Shown here: positions 6,166-13,765 of the stretch, in pieces | Layout of the letters: each line of letters begins with the position of its first letter | Numbering within the stretch: the first letter of the stretch is position 1 | Assembly (NCBI GenBank): GCA_041650175.1 | Contig: JBAZLS010000014.1 | Coordinates: 1 to 27,519 of the forward strand | DNA length: 27,519 nucleotides | Direction of reading: 5' to 3' | DNA from: Minisyncoccus sp041650175 | Lineage (GTDB): Bacteria; Patescibacteriota; Minisyncoccia; Minisyncoccales; Minisyncoccaceae | Program-made: the position numbers and the translations under genes | Notes under the pieces: generated by a model | Databases searched by the model: none | Told to the model about the DNA's origin: nothing | The model's input: only the letters and a program-made list of their open reading frames with translations

Positions 6166-6966
6166 ATGCAAAGAAAAGTAGTTGCATTAGAGCTACTGAT
6201 AATAGCTCTAGTTGCTATAATTGGTGGATGCATCTTCATATCGGGATGCACTTCCACGCAAAATAATCCGTGGGAATATTTCCCAATGGACGTAAACACT
6301 CAATGGCATTATAAGATATTTGCCAATAGCGATAATCCTCTATTGCGAGAAACTATACAATGGCCTCATGGTACCCGTGTCACAACATATAATACCAAAG
6401 GAATATATCTCGCAGAAGCAGGAAAATCATATGACTTAATTCTTAAAGTCAAAGGATCTTCGGAGAAATATCCTGACGGAGTGCTCGTTGAAACAGTTAA
6501 AGATGATCTAAAAATCTTTGATGTGGGTGGCGGATTACACAAGGAAATTTATTGGTCTCCTATGAATAAAGACAAAGGTGCGGTAGCAATAAATCAAGAA
6601 ATTATGTTTGATTGGTCGTATGCCCCATTCGCCTTTCCGTCGTTCATAGATGGATATTCCGATAAAGCTATTTTCTTTGTCGATGAGCCTAATGAGGCAC
6701 TAGTAAAGCAAAACGATCCCAATACGCCATTAATATTTATTGGAACTGATTATAATGTTCCCGGATATAATGGACAGCCATGTTTGCATCTACTAAGACA
6801 AGTATCACCCGATTCTTTAACGGAAGTTGATTCTTTTGATAAGTTCTTTACAGAAGATATGTGGTTTGCAAAAGGAAAAGGGCTCGTTCATCTTGAGCAA
6901 AAGATAGAGGGCCAAAAATCAATGACTTGGACACTTGAAAAATTTGTTCCTGGTAATAAGGCTTAA
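6166..6966 (+). CDS. Predicted lipoprotein of unknown function
   Basis: The 266-residue product begins with a basic start, a long hydrophobic segment and a lipobox FISGC, with Cys28 as the predicted lipidated residue after signal peptidase II cleavage. The mature part opens WEYFPMDVNTQWHYKI, a pattern seen at the start of many secreted beta-rich lipoproteins of unknown function, and contains many Trp and Asp residues but no catalytic motif that I recognise. The gene runs against its neighbours, has its own promoter, leader hairpin, Shine-Dalgarno site and terminator, and looks slightly richer in GC and in C-ending codons than the genes around it. It looks like a self-contained acquired cassette; that is inference. 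Confidence 0.88.
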   Translation: MQRKVVALELLIIALVAIIGGCIFISGCTSTQNNPWEYFPMDVNTQWHYKIFANSDNPLLRETIQWPHGTRVTTYNTKGIYLAEAGKSYDLILKVKGSSEKYPDGVLVETVKDDLKIFDVGGGLHKEIYWSPMNKDKGAVAINQEIMFDWSYAPFAFPSFIDGYSDKAIFFVDEPNEALVKQNDPNTPLIFIGTDYNVPGYNGQPCLHLLRQVSPDSLTEVDSFDKFFTEDMWFAKGKGLVHLEQKIEGQKSMTWTLEKFVPGNKA

Positions 6967-6980
6967 AGCCTTCTTTTTTT
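6958..6980 (+). terminator. Intrinsic terminator of the lipoprotein gene
   Basis: AAGGCT/AGCCTT stem with the stop codon TAA as its loop, followed by CTTTTTTT. Confidence 0.85.
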
Positions 6981-7010
6981 GACTGGTTTTTCAAATTCTT
7001 CGTTCTTCAT
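6963..7010 (-). pseudogene. 15-codon micro-ORF, likely remnant of a metalloprotease gene start
   Basis: The minus strand encodes MKNEEFEKPVKKRRL and a stop. Its ATG overlaps the stop of the upstream 78-residue gene as ATGA, a usual sign of translational coupling. The first residues match the metalloprotease start at 5927 (MENEEFEKLVKEG). Over 36 bases there are 9 differences, all of them transitions, and the similarity seems to continue about 20 bases upstream. It may be a duplicated or left-behind 5' end, or a genuine coupled micropeptide. Confidence 0.4.
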
Positions 7011-7243
7011 GATTTAGATCTTATTTTTTGAAATACTAATATTAACCAGCAAATTGCCATAATTATATTAGCAATAATTGCTAGGAATAGTCCTAACTCG
7101 ATATAAGCAAGAATAAAAATTATACAAACTAAAAATTGCAGAATACTTGTTCCTAAGACTGGTTTGTCTTTGCCAAAAATTGAAGGAAAAAGAGAAACTA
7201 TGATTATTCCGTTAGCAAGGATTATTAGATATTCAGAAACCAT
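7007..7243 (-). CDS. Small membrane protein of unknown function
   Basis: The 78-residue product is hydrophobic throughout, with about three membrane segments (roughly residues 5-21, 29-45 and 49-70) and a short basic tail KIRSKS. I see no recognised motif; the overall look is of small PQ-loop-like or SdpI-like membrane proteins, but this is not firm. Its TGA stop overlaps the ATG of a 15-codon frame. An extended -10 element lies about 60 bases upstream. Confidence 0.7.
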   Translation of the reverse strand: MVSEYLIILANGIIIVSLFPSIFGKDKPVLGTSILQFLVCIIFILAYIELGLFLAIIANIIMAICWLILVFQKIRSKS

Positions 7244-7302
7244 ATTTTTGATTTTTTAATGCACCTTAACATATATCGTTCTATAATGTTTTTAATAATA
7301 CA

Positions 7303-7311
7303 ATTATAGCA
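7303..7311 (-). promoter_or_regulatory. Extended -10 promoter of the 7007-7243 gene
   Basis: The minus strand reads TGCTATAAT, a consensus extended -10. It would give a leader of about 50 bases to the gene starting at 7243. Confidence 0.5.
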
Positions 7312-7325
7312 AATTAATATGAAAT

Positions 7326-7353
7326 AAAAAACGCTCTAAAAAAGAGCGTTTTT
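7326..7353 (-). terminator. Intrinsic terminator of the bactofilin-like gene
   Basis: Perfect 10-bp stem AAAAACGCTC/GAGCGTTTTT, 8-base loop, directly after the TAG stop of the minus-strand gene; usable on both strands. Confidence 0.88.
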
Positions 7354-7354
7354 A

Positions 7355-8494
7355 CTATTCTGTTATTCCTTTTCTCCTTTCTGCAAATAATAAAATTACT
7401 CCTCCTATTCCCCACCATAATCCAAAAACAAAAAATACTAATCCTAAATACGGAATCATTATCAAAAGACATCCTATAATAACTCCTATTAATGAATTGA
7501 CTAAAATCTTGCTTGATTCTTTTTTTGCTAATTTTCTAATTAGCAATTCTCCAAGTGAAATTCCGGAAAAAAATAATGAAAGAAGCAAAATAGTAATCCA
7601 AATAAGAAAACAAATTATTCCTAAAAATACGCCCATACCTGTAATCATCAAAATAGCTCCTGCGATTGGAAACATAAAAAATGAAACTGCGCCTATTCCA
7701 ACCGCTTTCCAGATATTATTTGTCATCTTTTTCGCTATGTCTTTTACACCTTTGCCTCCGATAAGTACTATTGCTAATGTTGTTAAAATTAATGTTATTA
7801 AAAATCCTATAATTCCGAAAATAATATTTTTTGCATCGTTTTTATTTTCTACCCTAGGAAGATATTTATTCGTTGATCCAAGAATTCGTCCCGAATCACC
7901 TTTGACTTCTCCATAAGCATTATAATTAACGTCTCCATTAATTGTTGATCCAGAATCTATAAATAACCCATTTTTGTCATTATTCTGTTCTTCTGAATAA
8001 AAATTAACATTTTGTCTTACAATTCCGCTTATATTCAAAATACTGCTAATTATATCAAGACTGCCAGAAACAGTTCCGTCGATATTAATTTTCTCCGCTA
8101 TTGCTACTACGTCTCTGCCAATAAAACTATTTTTTTCGACAGACATATTTTTCCCCAAGCCAAGGACAGATCTTTCAATTTTGCTGTTTATTTTTATATC
8201 TTCAAAAATACATCTAATATTTCCACCTACTTCTCCATTAATTATTATTTCTCTTGCAGCACAAATTAAGTCACCGTTTATTTTACCGTTTACATAAATT
8301 TTTTCTCCAAAAGCAAATGCATCTCCTTTGACTTCATTATCAATAGTGACGTTTGAGCCAGCTAACAAAGCATTTCCGTCTATTGGCTCTCCTTGAGAAA
8401 AAATGTTTTCTCCTGTTGCTAATGTAAAAGCTGAAACTATTCCAAATGGAATTAGTAATACTACAGCTAATAATGAATAAAAATATTTTTTCAT
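7355..8494 (-). CDS. Exported bactofilin-like beta-helix protein with C-terminal membrane domain
   Basis: The 379-residue protein has a cleavable-looking signal peptide (residues 1-22). Residues 30-205 consist of short repeated turns of the type INGxVxGxxxxxGxxIxINGxIxGD (for example KIYVNGKINGDLICAAREII), the pattern of bactofilin / polymer-forming beta-helices. Residues 222-247, 263-282, 283-310 and 330-370 are hydrophobic and form about four membrane segments. Bactofilins are usually cytoplasmic, but here the repeat domain follows a signal peptide and so should lie outside the membrane, as in the membrane proteins of many CPR and Firmicutes annotated as polymer-forming. It may help to shape or space the cell envelope; this is inference. 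A TATAAC element lies 17 bases before the start, with no Shine-Dalgarno site. Confidence 0.85.
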   Translation of the reverse strand: MKKYFYSLLAVVLLIPFGIVSAFTLATGENIFSQGEPIDGNALLAGSNVTIDNEVKGDAFAFGEKIYVNGKINGDLICAAREIIINGEVGGNIRCIFEDIKINSKIERSVLGLGKNMSVEKNSFIGRDVVAIAEKINIDGTVSGSLDIISSILNISGIVRQNVNFYSEEQNNDKNGLFIDSGSTINGDVNYNAYGEVKGDSGRILGSTNKYLPRVENKNDAKNIIFGIIGFLITLILTTLAIVLIGGKGVKDIAKKMTNNIWKAVGIGAVSFFMFPIAGAILMITGMGVFLGIICFLIWITILLLSLFFSGISLGELLIRKLAKKESSKILVNSLIGVIIGCLLIMIPYLGLVFFVFGLWWGIGGVILLFAERRKGITE

Positions 8495-8557
8495 TTGTTT
8501 TTATTTTATTTGTTATAAAAAATTAAAATTATTTTATTATTAATATTTTTTCTAGCA

Positions 8558-8603
8558 AGTAATAGTTATAAATTTAAAAATTTAACTTCCGCCAACTATT
8601 ACT
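8558..8603. repeat. 10-bp inverted repeat spanning the end of the ABC exporter gene
   Basis: AGTAATAGTT (8558-8567) and AACTATTACT (8594-8603) are exact inverse copies 26 bases apart and straddle the stop codon. There is no T-tract on the minus strand, so it is a poor intrinsic terminator; it may protect the mRNA 3' end. Confidence 0.4.
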
Positions 8604-10420
8604 GTTTGAATATTTATCATCTTTTTATATTCCTCGCAATTTTTTAATAAATAATTATGGGTTCCCTCTCCCACTACTCTTCCTTTTCCAAGTACAATAA
8701 TTTTGTCAGCATCTTTAATAGTTGAAAGCCTATGAGCAATGATAATTGTCGTTCTTCCTTGTGAAGCTTTTTTAATTGATTCCCTAATCATTGCTTCGTT
8801 TTCTACATCCAAGCTTGATGTAGCTTCATCAAAAATAAGTATGGAGGGACTTTTAATCAATGCTCTTGCAATTCCTACCCGTTGTCTTTCTCCGCCTGAA
8901 AGTTTTATTCCTTTTTCACCAACATAAGTATCTACTCCGTTCTCTAAATTATCTAAAAATCCGTCTATTCTTGCCATCTCCAAGGATTCTCGTAATTGAA
9001 TATCTTCGATATTTTCATTTGTTCCAAAAAGAATATTGTATCGGAGCGTATTATCAAACAGAGAAACATCTTGAGGAACGATTCCTATTTTTGATCGATA
9101 ATTCCGAAGTGATAAATCCTTAAGATCATTACCATCAATAAGAATTTTCCCTTTTTGAGGATCATAAGCCCTGACTAAAAGGTTTATCAATGTAGATTTT
9201 CCAGCACCACTATGCCCTACAATTGCTACTCTTTGTCCAGCCTTAATTGTTAAATTTATACCTTTTAAAATATGTTCTCTGTTTTTCTCTTTTTTGATTT
9301 CAAGAATTCCATCTTCATCGAATTCCTCTCTGGATGAATACCTGAAATAAACATTTTTAAATTCAATCTTTCCTTTTATATCTCTAATTATGATGGGATT
9401 ATCCTTTTCTTTAATATCTGTTTCAATTCCCATAAGTATGAAATAATTTTTAATTGATTCGTATTGCTGAGTGATACGCCTATGAATGCTTGTTAAATAT
9501 CCCATCCTGTCAAAAACCCTAAACGACCAAGTATATAAAACCATTAAAAATCCTGGGGTATAAACTCCACTATAAACCAAATAGACTCCTGTTAGTAAAA
9601 TAATAAATTTTGTAATGTCAGCTACGAAATTTCTTTTTTGCACAAAAGCAGCAAAAGTTAACCATACTTTTTTACTTAATTTATTTATTTTTTCATAACT
9701 ATAATTGTATTCTTCCGAAATTTTTTTCTCTTTAGCATTTATTTTAACCAATGAAGCATTTCTTAAAAATTCACTTTGCTGTTTATCCGATTCGACATAT
9801 AAATCCTGAGTCTTCTTCAAATCCTCTCCTATTACAAGATTTGAATATATGCTAATCCAAATAAAAATTGAGGTGCCGATTAAGATTATGATTCCAAAAA
9901 TTGGCGCTACGATTAATAATCCAATTATTGTGACGAGTAATTGCAAAAAGATAGGGATGACTTCATAAATCAAATTATATCCAAAATTAACTAAGGCTGT
10001 CTGCCCCCTATCGATTACACTTTTCTTAATTCCAGAATTTTGGTTTTCGTGCTGGCCGATAGAAAATTTAAAAACTCTTTCCATTGTAAGGTTTGCAACT
10101 TTTTTGTAAATATCTAAATCAAATTTCTGAATTTCTATTTTTTCTTTGTAATATGCGATTACAACATCGCTTATTATAAAAACTAAAAAGGCATAAAAAC
10201 AAAGCCAAAGAACTTGATAAATATTGTCTTTTGCAATAATCCCATCGATTATTTTTCCATATATATATGGACCAAGAAGACCAAGGATTTCTTGGATTAT
10301 CAATAAAAAAAGAATGATAATTATTACCCCTAAAAATGGTCTATAGATATCTTTTAGTTTTGACAATATCTGCCAAAAATTAAGGTTTTTATTTCTAGTT
10401 TGCGGATTTTCTTTTTCCAA
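8582..10420 (-). CDS. ABC exporter half-transporter (ABCB/MsbA-like)
   Basis: The 612-residue protein combines a type IV exporter membrane domain (residues 25-330, about six spans) with a nucleotide-binding domain (350-605). Walker A is GHSGAGKST (402-410), Q-loop Gln450 in GIVPQDVSLF, signature LSGGERQRVG (507-516), Walker B ILIFDEATSSLD and switch His563 in IIAHRLST. It should work as a homodimer exporting lipids, peptides or drugs; the substrate cannot be read from the sequence. A charged insertion (about residues 363-383, rich in Glu, Asp and Lys) lies between the first strands of the ATPase domain. The start codon is TTG: an upstream in-frame stop and the lack of another Met before residue 113 support it. 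Confidence 0.93.
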   Translation of the reverse strand: MEKENPQTRNKNLNFWQILSKLKDIYRPFLGVIIIILFLLIIQEILGLLGPYIYGKIIDGIIAKDNIYQVLWLCFYAFLVFIISDVVIAYYKEKIEIQKFDLDIYKKVANLTMERVFKFSIGQHENQNSGIKKSVIDRGQTALVNFGYNLIYEVIPIFLQLLVTIIGLLIVAPIFGIIILIGTSIFIWISIYSNLVIGEDLKKTQDLYVESDKQQSEFLRNASLVKINAKEKKISEEYNYSYEKINKLSKKVWLTFAAFVQKRNFVADITKFIILLTGVYLVYSGVYTPGFLMVLYTWSFRVFDRMGYLTSIHRRITQQYESIKNYFILMGIETDIKEKDNPIIIRDIKGKIEFKNVYFRYSSREEFDEDGILEIKKEKNREHILKGINLTIKAGQRVAIVGHSGAGKSTLINLLVRAYDPQKGKILIDGNDLKDLSLRNYRSKIGIVPQDVSLFDNTLRYNILFGTNENIEDIQLRESLEMARIDGFLDNLENGVDTYVGEKGIKLSGGERQRVGIARALIKSPSILIFDEATSSLDVENEAMIRESIKKASQGRTTIIIAHRLSTIKDADKIIVLGKGRVVGEGTHNYLLKNCEEYKKMINIQTVIVGGS

Positions 10421-10449
10421 AATATTTTTGTATCGTTATTTTTATTTTG

Positions 10450-10458
10450 ATTATAGCA
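10450..10458 (-). promoter_or_regulatory. Extended -10 promoter of the ABC exporter gene
   Basis: The minus strand reads TGCTATAAT, identical to the element at 7303-7311. It gives a leader of about 23 bases before the TTG start. Confidence 0.6.
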
Positions 10459-10533
10459 AAAAAATGATGATAAATGAAATAAACTGTAATCATTTTACTT
10501 GTTGTATTGTATTAAAACAAAGTATTTTAGAAT

Positions 10534-10561
10534 TTGACAAATATGTTAAAAAATTTAATAC
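10534..10561 (+). promoter_or_regulatory. Promoter of the secreted-protein gene at 10603
   Basis: Consensus -35 TTGACA (10534-10539), 16-base spacer, -10 TAATAC (10556-10561). The -35 box coincides with an in-frame TTG that gene callers may take as a start, which argues that the true start is downstream. Confidence 0.65.
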
Positions 10562-10568
10562 TTAAACG

Positions 10569-10600
10569 GTCCATAAGGACATGTACATTGAAAGAGGAAG
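10569..10600 (+). promoter_or_regulatory. 5' leader mini-hairpin and Shine-Dalgarno site
   Basis: GTCC/GGAC (10569-10572 and 10577-10580) form a 4-bp stem with an ATAA loop at the predicted mRNA 5' end. AGAGGA follows at 10593-10598 in front of the ATG at 10603. Confidence 0.5.
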
Positions 10601-10602
10601 AA

Positions 10603-11277
10603 ATGAAATTGATTTCTATGCTATTGATGGTAATGTTTATTGTTGCCATCTGCACTATCCCCTGCGTATCGGAAGTATATCCATATGCAGTGAAAGAAAA
10701 TGGACGTATTTCGGCTGGACTATTAAATTATCTCGAAAAATCAACTGCTGATGCTGAATTGCTTGAATTGAGTCCTGACGGAAGCAGTTGGACAGTTGAT
10801 TTTGATAAGCAAAGAAAACCTTTTCGGGTAATAGGAATTTGCAGTTATCCGGAAGGAACAGTTGGAGAATTGAATAAAATAGCTAAAGAAAAAACATATG
10901 TTCCAAGGTTTACTTCTAATAGTACGGAACCATATGTTAATGGTCTTGAAGTCCATTCTGGACATTTCGCAAAAGATGGTGAAGAGATTTTTATTCCGTT
11001 CCATTATTTAGTTTATCCAAATGGAGATGAAATTGAAGTCTTCTCAGATCCGCTAATTGGCTATTCAGAAAATTGGCGAATAAACCAAGTTCCATGGGCT
11101 ATGGGAAATTGGTCTATTAATTGCGAGTCTTTGGTGATTGCAGCATTAGGAGATGGAAACTTAACCTCTCCTCAAATAAAAACGATAAAAAGGAGAATCT
11201 CGCTTCTGAGACAATATTCTCCAAATGCAGAAATGAGATCACGGCTTAATGAAAGCCAGACAAAATTGCTTGGATAA
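10603..11277 (+). CDS. Secreted protein of unknown function
   Basis: The 224-residue product starts MKLISMLLMVMFIVAI, a signal peptide ending near CVSEVYP. The mature part has no motif that I recognise. It contains Trp-, Tyr- and Asn-rich stretches such as SPDGSSWTVDF and QVPWAMGNWSINCES and looks like a beta-rich globular domain followed by a basic helix. I chose the ATG at 10603 because of the AGAGGA ribosome site and because the longer frame would begin inside the promoter. The gene points against the genes on both sides and has its own promoter and terminator, like the lipoprotein gene at 6166, and may be another acquired cassette. Confidence 0.82.
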   Translation: MKLISMLLMVMFIVAICTIPCVSEVYPYAVKENGRISAGLLNYLEKSTADAELLELSPDGSSWTVDFDKQRKPFRVIGICSYPEGTVGELNKIAKEKTYVPRFTSNSTEPYVNGLEVHSGHFAKDGEEIFIPFHYLVYPNGDEIEVFSDPLIGYSENWRINQVPWAMGNWSINCESLVIAALGDGNLTSPQIKTIKRRISLLRQYSPNAEMRSRLNESQTKLLG

Positions 11278-11289
11278 ACCAAGTAAAAA

Positions 11290-11317
11290 CCTTAGATAAA
11301 AATCTAAGGCTTTTTTT
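11290..11317 (+). terminator. Intrinsic terminator of the secreted-protein gene
   Basis: CCTTAGAT/ATCTAAGG perfect 8-bp stem with AAAA loop followed by CTTTTTTT. Confidence 0.9.
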
Positions 11318-11328
11318 ATTCAATATTA

Positions 11329-11805
11329 TTATTTGTAATTAAAAGATATGTTATTATATTCATCAGTATTATAAACACAAATTCCTTTTTTGTGCCATAA
11401 AACAAATTCACTGATTCCGACATCTAAAGCCATCTTGCTGCATATAGTACAATATGGGTTTCCTGCCTTTGTTATTTCTCCTTTTTCATTTAACCGGATA
11501 AAATATAATCTTGAACCAATTATCTTTTGCGCATTATTTCTTAAGGCATCCATAATAGCTCGTTGTTCGGCATGGATACAGCAAGTCTTGTCTGATTTAA
11601 AATCATTTGGTAACTCATCTTTCAAACAATAATCCAAAATTTTCCCGTTTGGAGGCGAATTAAATCCTGAGCCAATAATTTCTCCATTACTTACTATTAC
11701 TGAACCGCAACGAGAACGAAAACATGGAGAATTTCGCCCAATTTCTACTGCCTTATTTATAAATATAAATGCTTCTTGTTCTTCTTTGTCTGTTAAGTAT
11801 TTCAT
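11329..11805 (-). CDS. dCMP/cytidine deaminase-like zinc protein
   Basis: The 158-residue protein has the zinc-dependent deaminase signature HAEQRA (His78, catalytic Glu80) and PYCTIC (Cys119 and Cys122 as zinc ligands). An N-terminal segment (SPCFRSRCGSVIVSNGEIIGSGFN) matches the core sheet of the deoxycytidylate deaminase family. It probably deaminates a free pyrimidine nucleotide or nucleoside, for example dCMP to dUMP. Many extra Cys residues (28, 33, 60, 75, 76) are unusual. The ATG is only 8 bases from an extended -10 element and has no Shine-Dalgarno site. Confidence 0.85.
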   Translation of the reverse strand: MKYLTDKEEQEAFIFINKAVEIGRNSPCFRSRCGSVIVSNGEIIGSGFNSPPNGKILDYCLKDELPNDFKSDKTCCIHAEQRAIMDALRNNAQKIIGSRLYFIRLNEKGEITKAGNPYCTICSKMALDVGISEFVLWHKKGICVYNTDEYNNISFNYK

Positions 11806-11813
11806 TATTTAAT

Positions 11814-11822
11814 AATATACCA
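11814..11822 (-). promoter_or_regulatory. Extended -10 promoter of the deaminase gene
   Basis: The minus strand reads TGGTATATT and the ATG follows after 8 bases, which again predicts a leaderless or nearly leaderless transcript. Confidence 0.45.
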
Positions 11823-11865
11823 TAAATTTAAAGCAATATTAAATCTATTAAATATGACTCCTCTT

Positions 11866-11874
11866 TGATATAAT
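11866..11874 (+). promoter_or_regulatory. Extended -10 promoter of aspS
   Basis: TGATATAAT is a consensus extended -10, with a poor -35 region. It would give aspS a leader of about 64 bases. Confidence 0.5.
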
Positions 11875-11944
11875 AAATACAGATTAATTGATTTTTAGTG
11901 AATAATAATCTATTATTGCTTTGATATTAAATAACAATAAAATT

Positions 11945-13720
11945 ATGTTAAGAACTCATACTTGTGGCGAATTAAACACCTCTAATATTGGCCAAAAAAT
12001 AACTTTGGCAGGCTGGGTGCATCATAGACGCGATCATGGTGGAATTATCTTTATTGATTTGAGGGATAAATACGGATTAACTCAAATAAAATTCAATCCC
12101 GCAAACAAAATTGTTTGGGAAAATGCTGATAAACTTAGAAATGAATGGGTTATAAAAGCAACTGGAAAAGTTGTTTTAAGACCTGATAATACTGCTAATA
12201 CAAAAATGGAAACGGGAGAAATTGAAATTGAAGTAGAAGAATTAGAAGTTCTAAATAAATCAAAAACTCTTCCTTTTGAACTGAAAGAAAATGTTGAAGA
12301 AGCGAATGAAGCTCTTAGATTAAAATATCGCTTTATTGATTTACGAAGACCTGAACTCCAAAAATTATTGAAATTAAAAGATAACTACATGCAATGCATG
12401 AGAGATTATCTGCATAAACTAGACTTTATTGAAGTCCAAACTCCTATACTGGCAAACTCTTCTCCAGAGGGAGCAAGAGATTTTTTAGTTCCTTCTAGAT
12501 TACACCCTGGAAAATTCTATGCCTTACCCCAAGCACCTCAGCAATTCAAACAACTATTAATGGTTGGTGGGGTTGATAAATATTTCCAGATTGCCCCATG
12601 TTTTCGAGATGAAGATCCTAGAATGGATAGGCATTATGGAGAATTTTACCAACTTGATATGGAAATGAGTTTTGCCAGCCAAGAAGATATTTTTGTTATC
12701 ATGGAACCATTAATGATCGAACTTACTGAAAAATTCTCTAATAAAAAAATTGTGAATCTTGAACCAAATGGAAGATTTAAACAAATACCTTGGAAAGAAG
12801 CACTGACTAAATATGGAAGCGATAAGCCGGATCTTCGATTTGATTTAGAAATAAAACCAATAACTGAATTTGTAAAGAATTGTGAATTCGCCGTTTTTAA
12901 AGGAGCTGTACAAAATGGCGGAGTGGTTCACGCACTAAAGGTTGAAGGCGGAAGCGAATTTACTAGAAAAGAAATTGATAACTTAACTGAAATTGCAAAA
13001 GAAAAAGGCGCTAAAGGTCTCGCTTACATATCAATAAAAGAAAATGAAATCTCCTCCCCTATTATAAAATTCTTAGGAGAAAAGCTGACTCAAGAAATAA
13101 TCAATGAAGTTGGAGCAAAAAAAGGAGATATAATATTTTTTGCAGCTGATGAATGGAAAATTGCCTGTCTTTCTTTTGGGGCAGTCAGGAGTGAATGTGC
13201 TAATATACTTGGACTTAAAGATAATACAAAAGCTGCTTGGTGCTGGATTGTTGACTTCCCGATGTATTCATATTCTGAGATAGAAGCAGGAAAAATTGAT
13301 TTTGAACATAATCCATTTTCTATGCCACAGGGAGGACTACAAGCATTGGTTGAAAAAAATCCTTTAGAGATTCTAGCTTATCAATACGATCTTGTCCTTA
13401 ATGGATTTGAAGCTTCAAGTGGAGCTATTAGAAATCATAGTCCAGAAATAATGTATAAAGCATTTGAAATTGCTGGATATAAAAAGGAAGAAGTTGATGC
13501 TCAATTTGGAGCCTTAATCAGAGCTTTTGAATATGGCGCTCCACCGCACGGAGGAAATGCTCCTGGTATTGATAGAATATTAATGGTACTTTCCGATTTA
13601 GATTCTATTCGTGATATATATGCCTTCCCAAAAGACGGAAAAGGAAAAGATTTGATGATGGATAGCCCGGGAGAAGCCAGTGAAAAACAATTAAAAGAAT
13701 TAAATATAAAATTAAAATAA
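11945..13720 (+). CDS. aspS: Aspartyl-tRNA synthetase
   Basis: This class II synthetase charges tRNA-Asp (and possibly tRNA-Asn). From the ATG at 11945 it has 591 residues, the usual bacterial size. The start MLRTHTCGELN is the family's usual N-terminus; a TTG 24 bases earlier is in frame but less likely. The N-terminal OB-fold anticodon domain includes LAGWVHHRRDHGGIIFIDLRD. Motif 2 is FRDEDPRMDRHYGEFYQLD, the bacterial GAD insertion follows (about residues 270-410), and motif 3 lies in GNAPGIDRILMVL. Motif 2 and motif 3 differ from the usual bacterial FRDEDLRADRQPEFTQ and GLDR forms. No Shine-Dalgarno site is visible. mnmA follows after 45 bases. Confidence 0.97.
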   Translation: MLRTHTCGELNTSNIGQKITLAGWVHHRRDHGGIIFIDLRDKYGLTQIKFNPANKIVWENADKLRNEWVIKATGKVVLRPDNTANTKMETGEIEIEVEELEVLNKSKTLPFELKENVEEANEALRLKYRFIDLRRPELQKLLKLKDNYMQCMRDYLHKLDFIEVQTPILANSSPEGARDFLVPSRLHPGKFYALPQAPQQFKQLLMVGGVDKYFQIAPCFRDEDPRMDRHYGEFYQLDMEMSFASQEDIFVIMEPLMIELTEKFSNKKIVNLEPNGRFKQIPWKEALTKYGSDKPDLRFDLEIKPITEFVKNCEFAVFKGAVQNGGVVHALKVEGGSEFTRKEIDNLTEIAKEKGAKGLAYISIKENEISSPIIKFLGEKLTQEIINEVGAKKGDIIFFAADEWKIACLSFGAVRSECANILGLKDNTKAAWCWIVDFPMYSYSEIEAGKIDFEHNPFSMPQGGLQALVEKNPLEILAYQYDLVLNGFEASSGAIRNHSPEIMYKAFEIAGYKKEEVDAQFGALIRAFEYGAPPHGGNAPGIDRILMVLSDLDSIRDIYAFPKDGKGKDLMMDSPGEASEKQLKELNIKLK

Positions 13721-13726
13721 ATAGTG

Positions 13727-13750
13727 GCGGACTAAAATGTCCGCTCTTTT
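13727..13750 (+). terminator. Weak intrinsic terminator between aspS and mnmA
   Basis: GCGGAC/GTCCGC 6-bp stem with 6-base loop, followed by TCTTTT. It may allow partial read-through into mnmA, which starts 16 bases downstream. Confidence 0.65.
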
Positions 13751-13765
13751 ATAAGAAATTGAAAA

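Noticed and set aside
8860..9123. Plus-strand 87-codon frame opposite the ABC exporter
   Set aside because: It lies fully opposite conserved ATPase motifs and has no start signals of its own.
5541..10496. Shared 12-mer TGTAATCATTTT near 5541 and 10484 as possible insertion flanks
   Set aside because: The match is short and AT-rich and the flanking bases do not align, so chance is the better explanation.
10534..10602. N-terminal extension of the secreted-protein gene from a TTG at 10534
   Set aside because: The TTG is the first part of a consensus TTGACA -35 box with a matching -10 box downstream, and the ATG at 10603 has a good ribosome site and a clean signal peptide.
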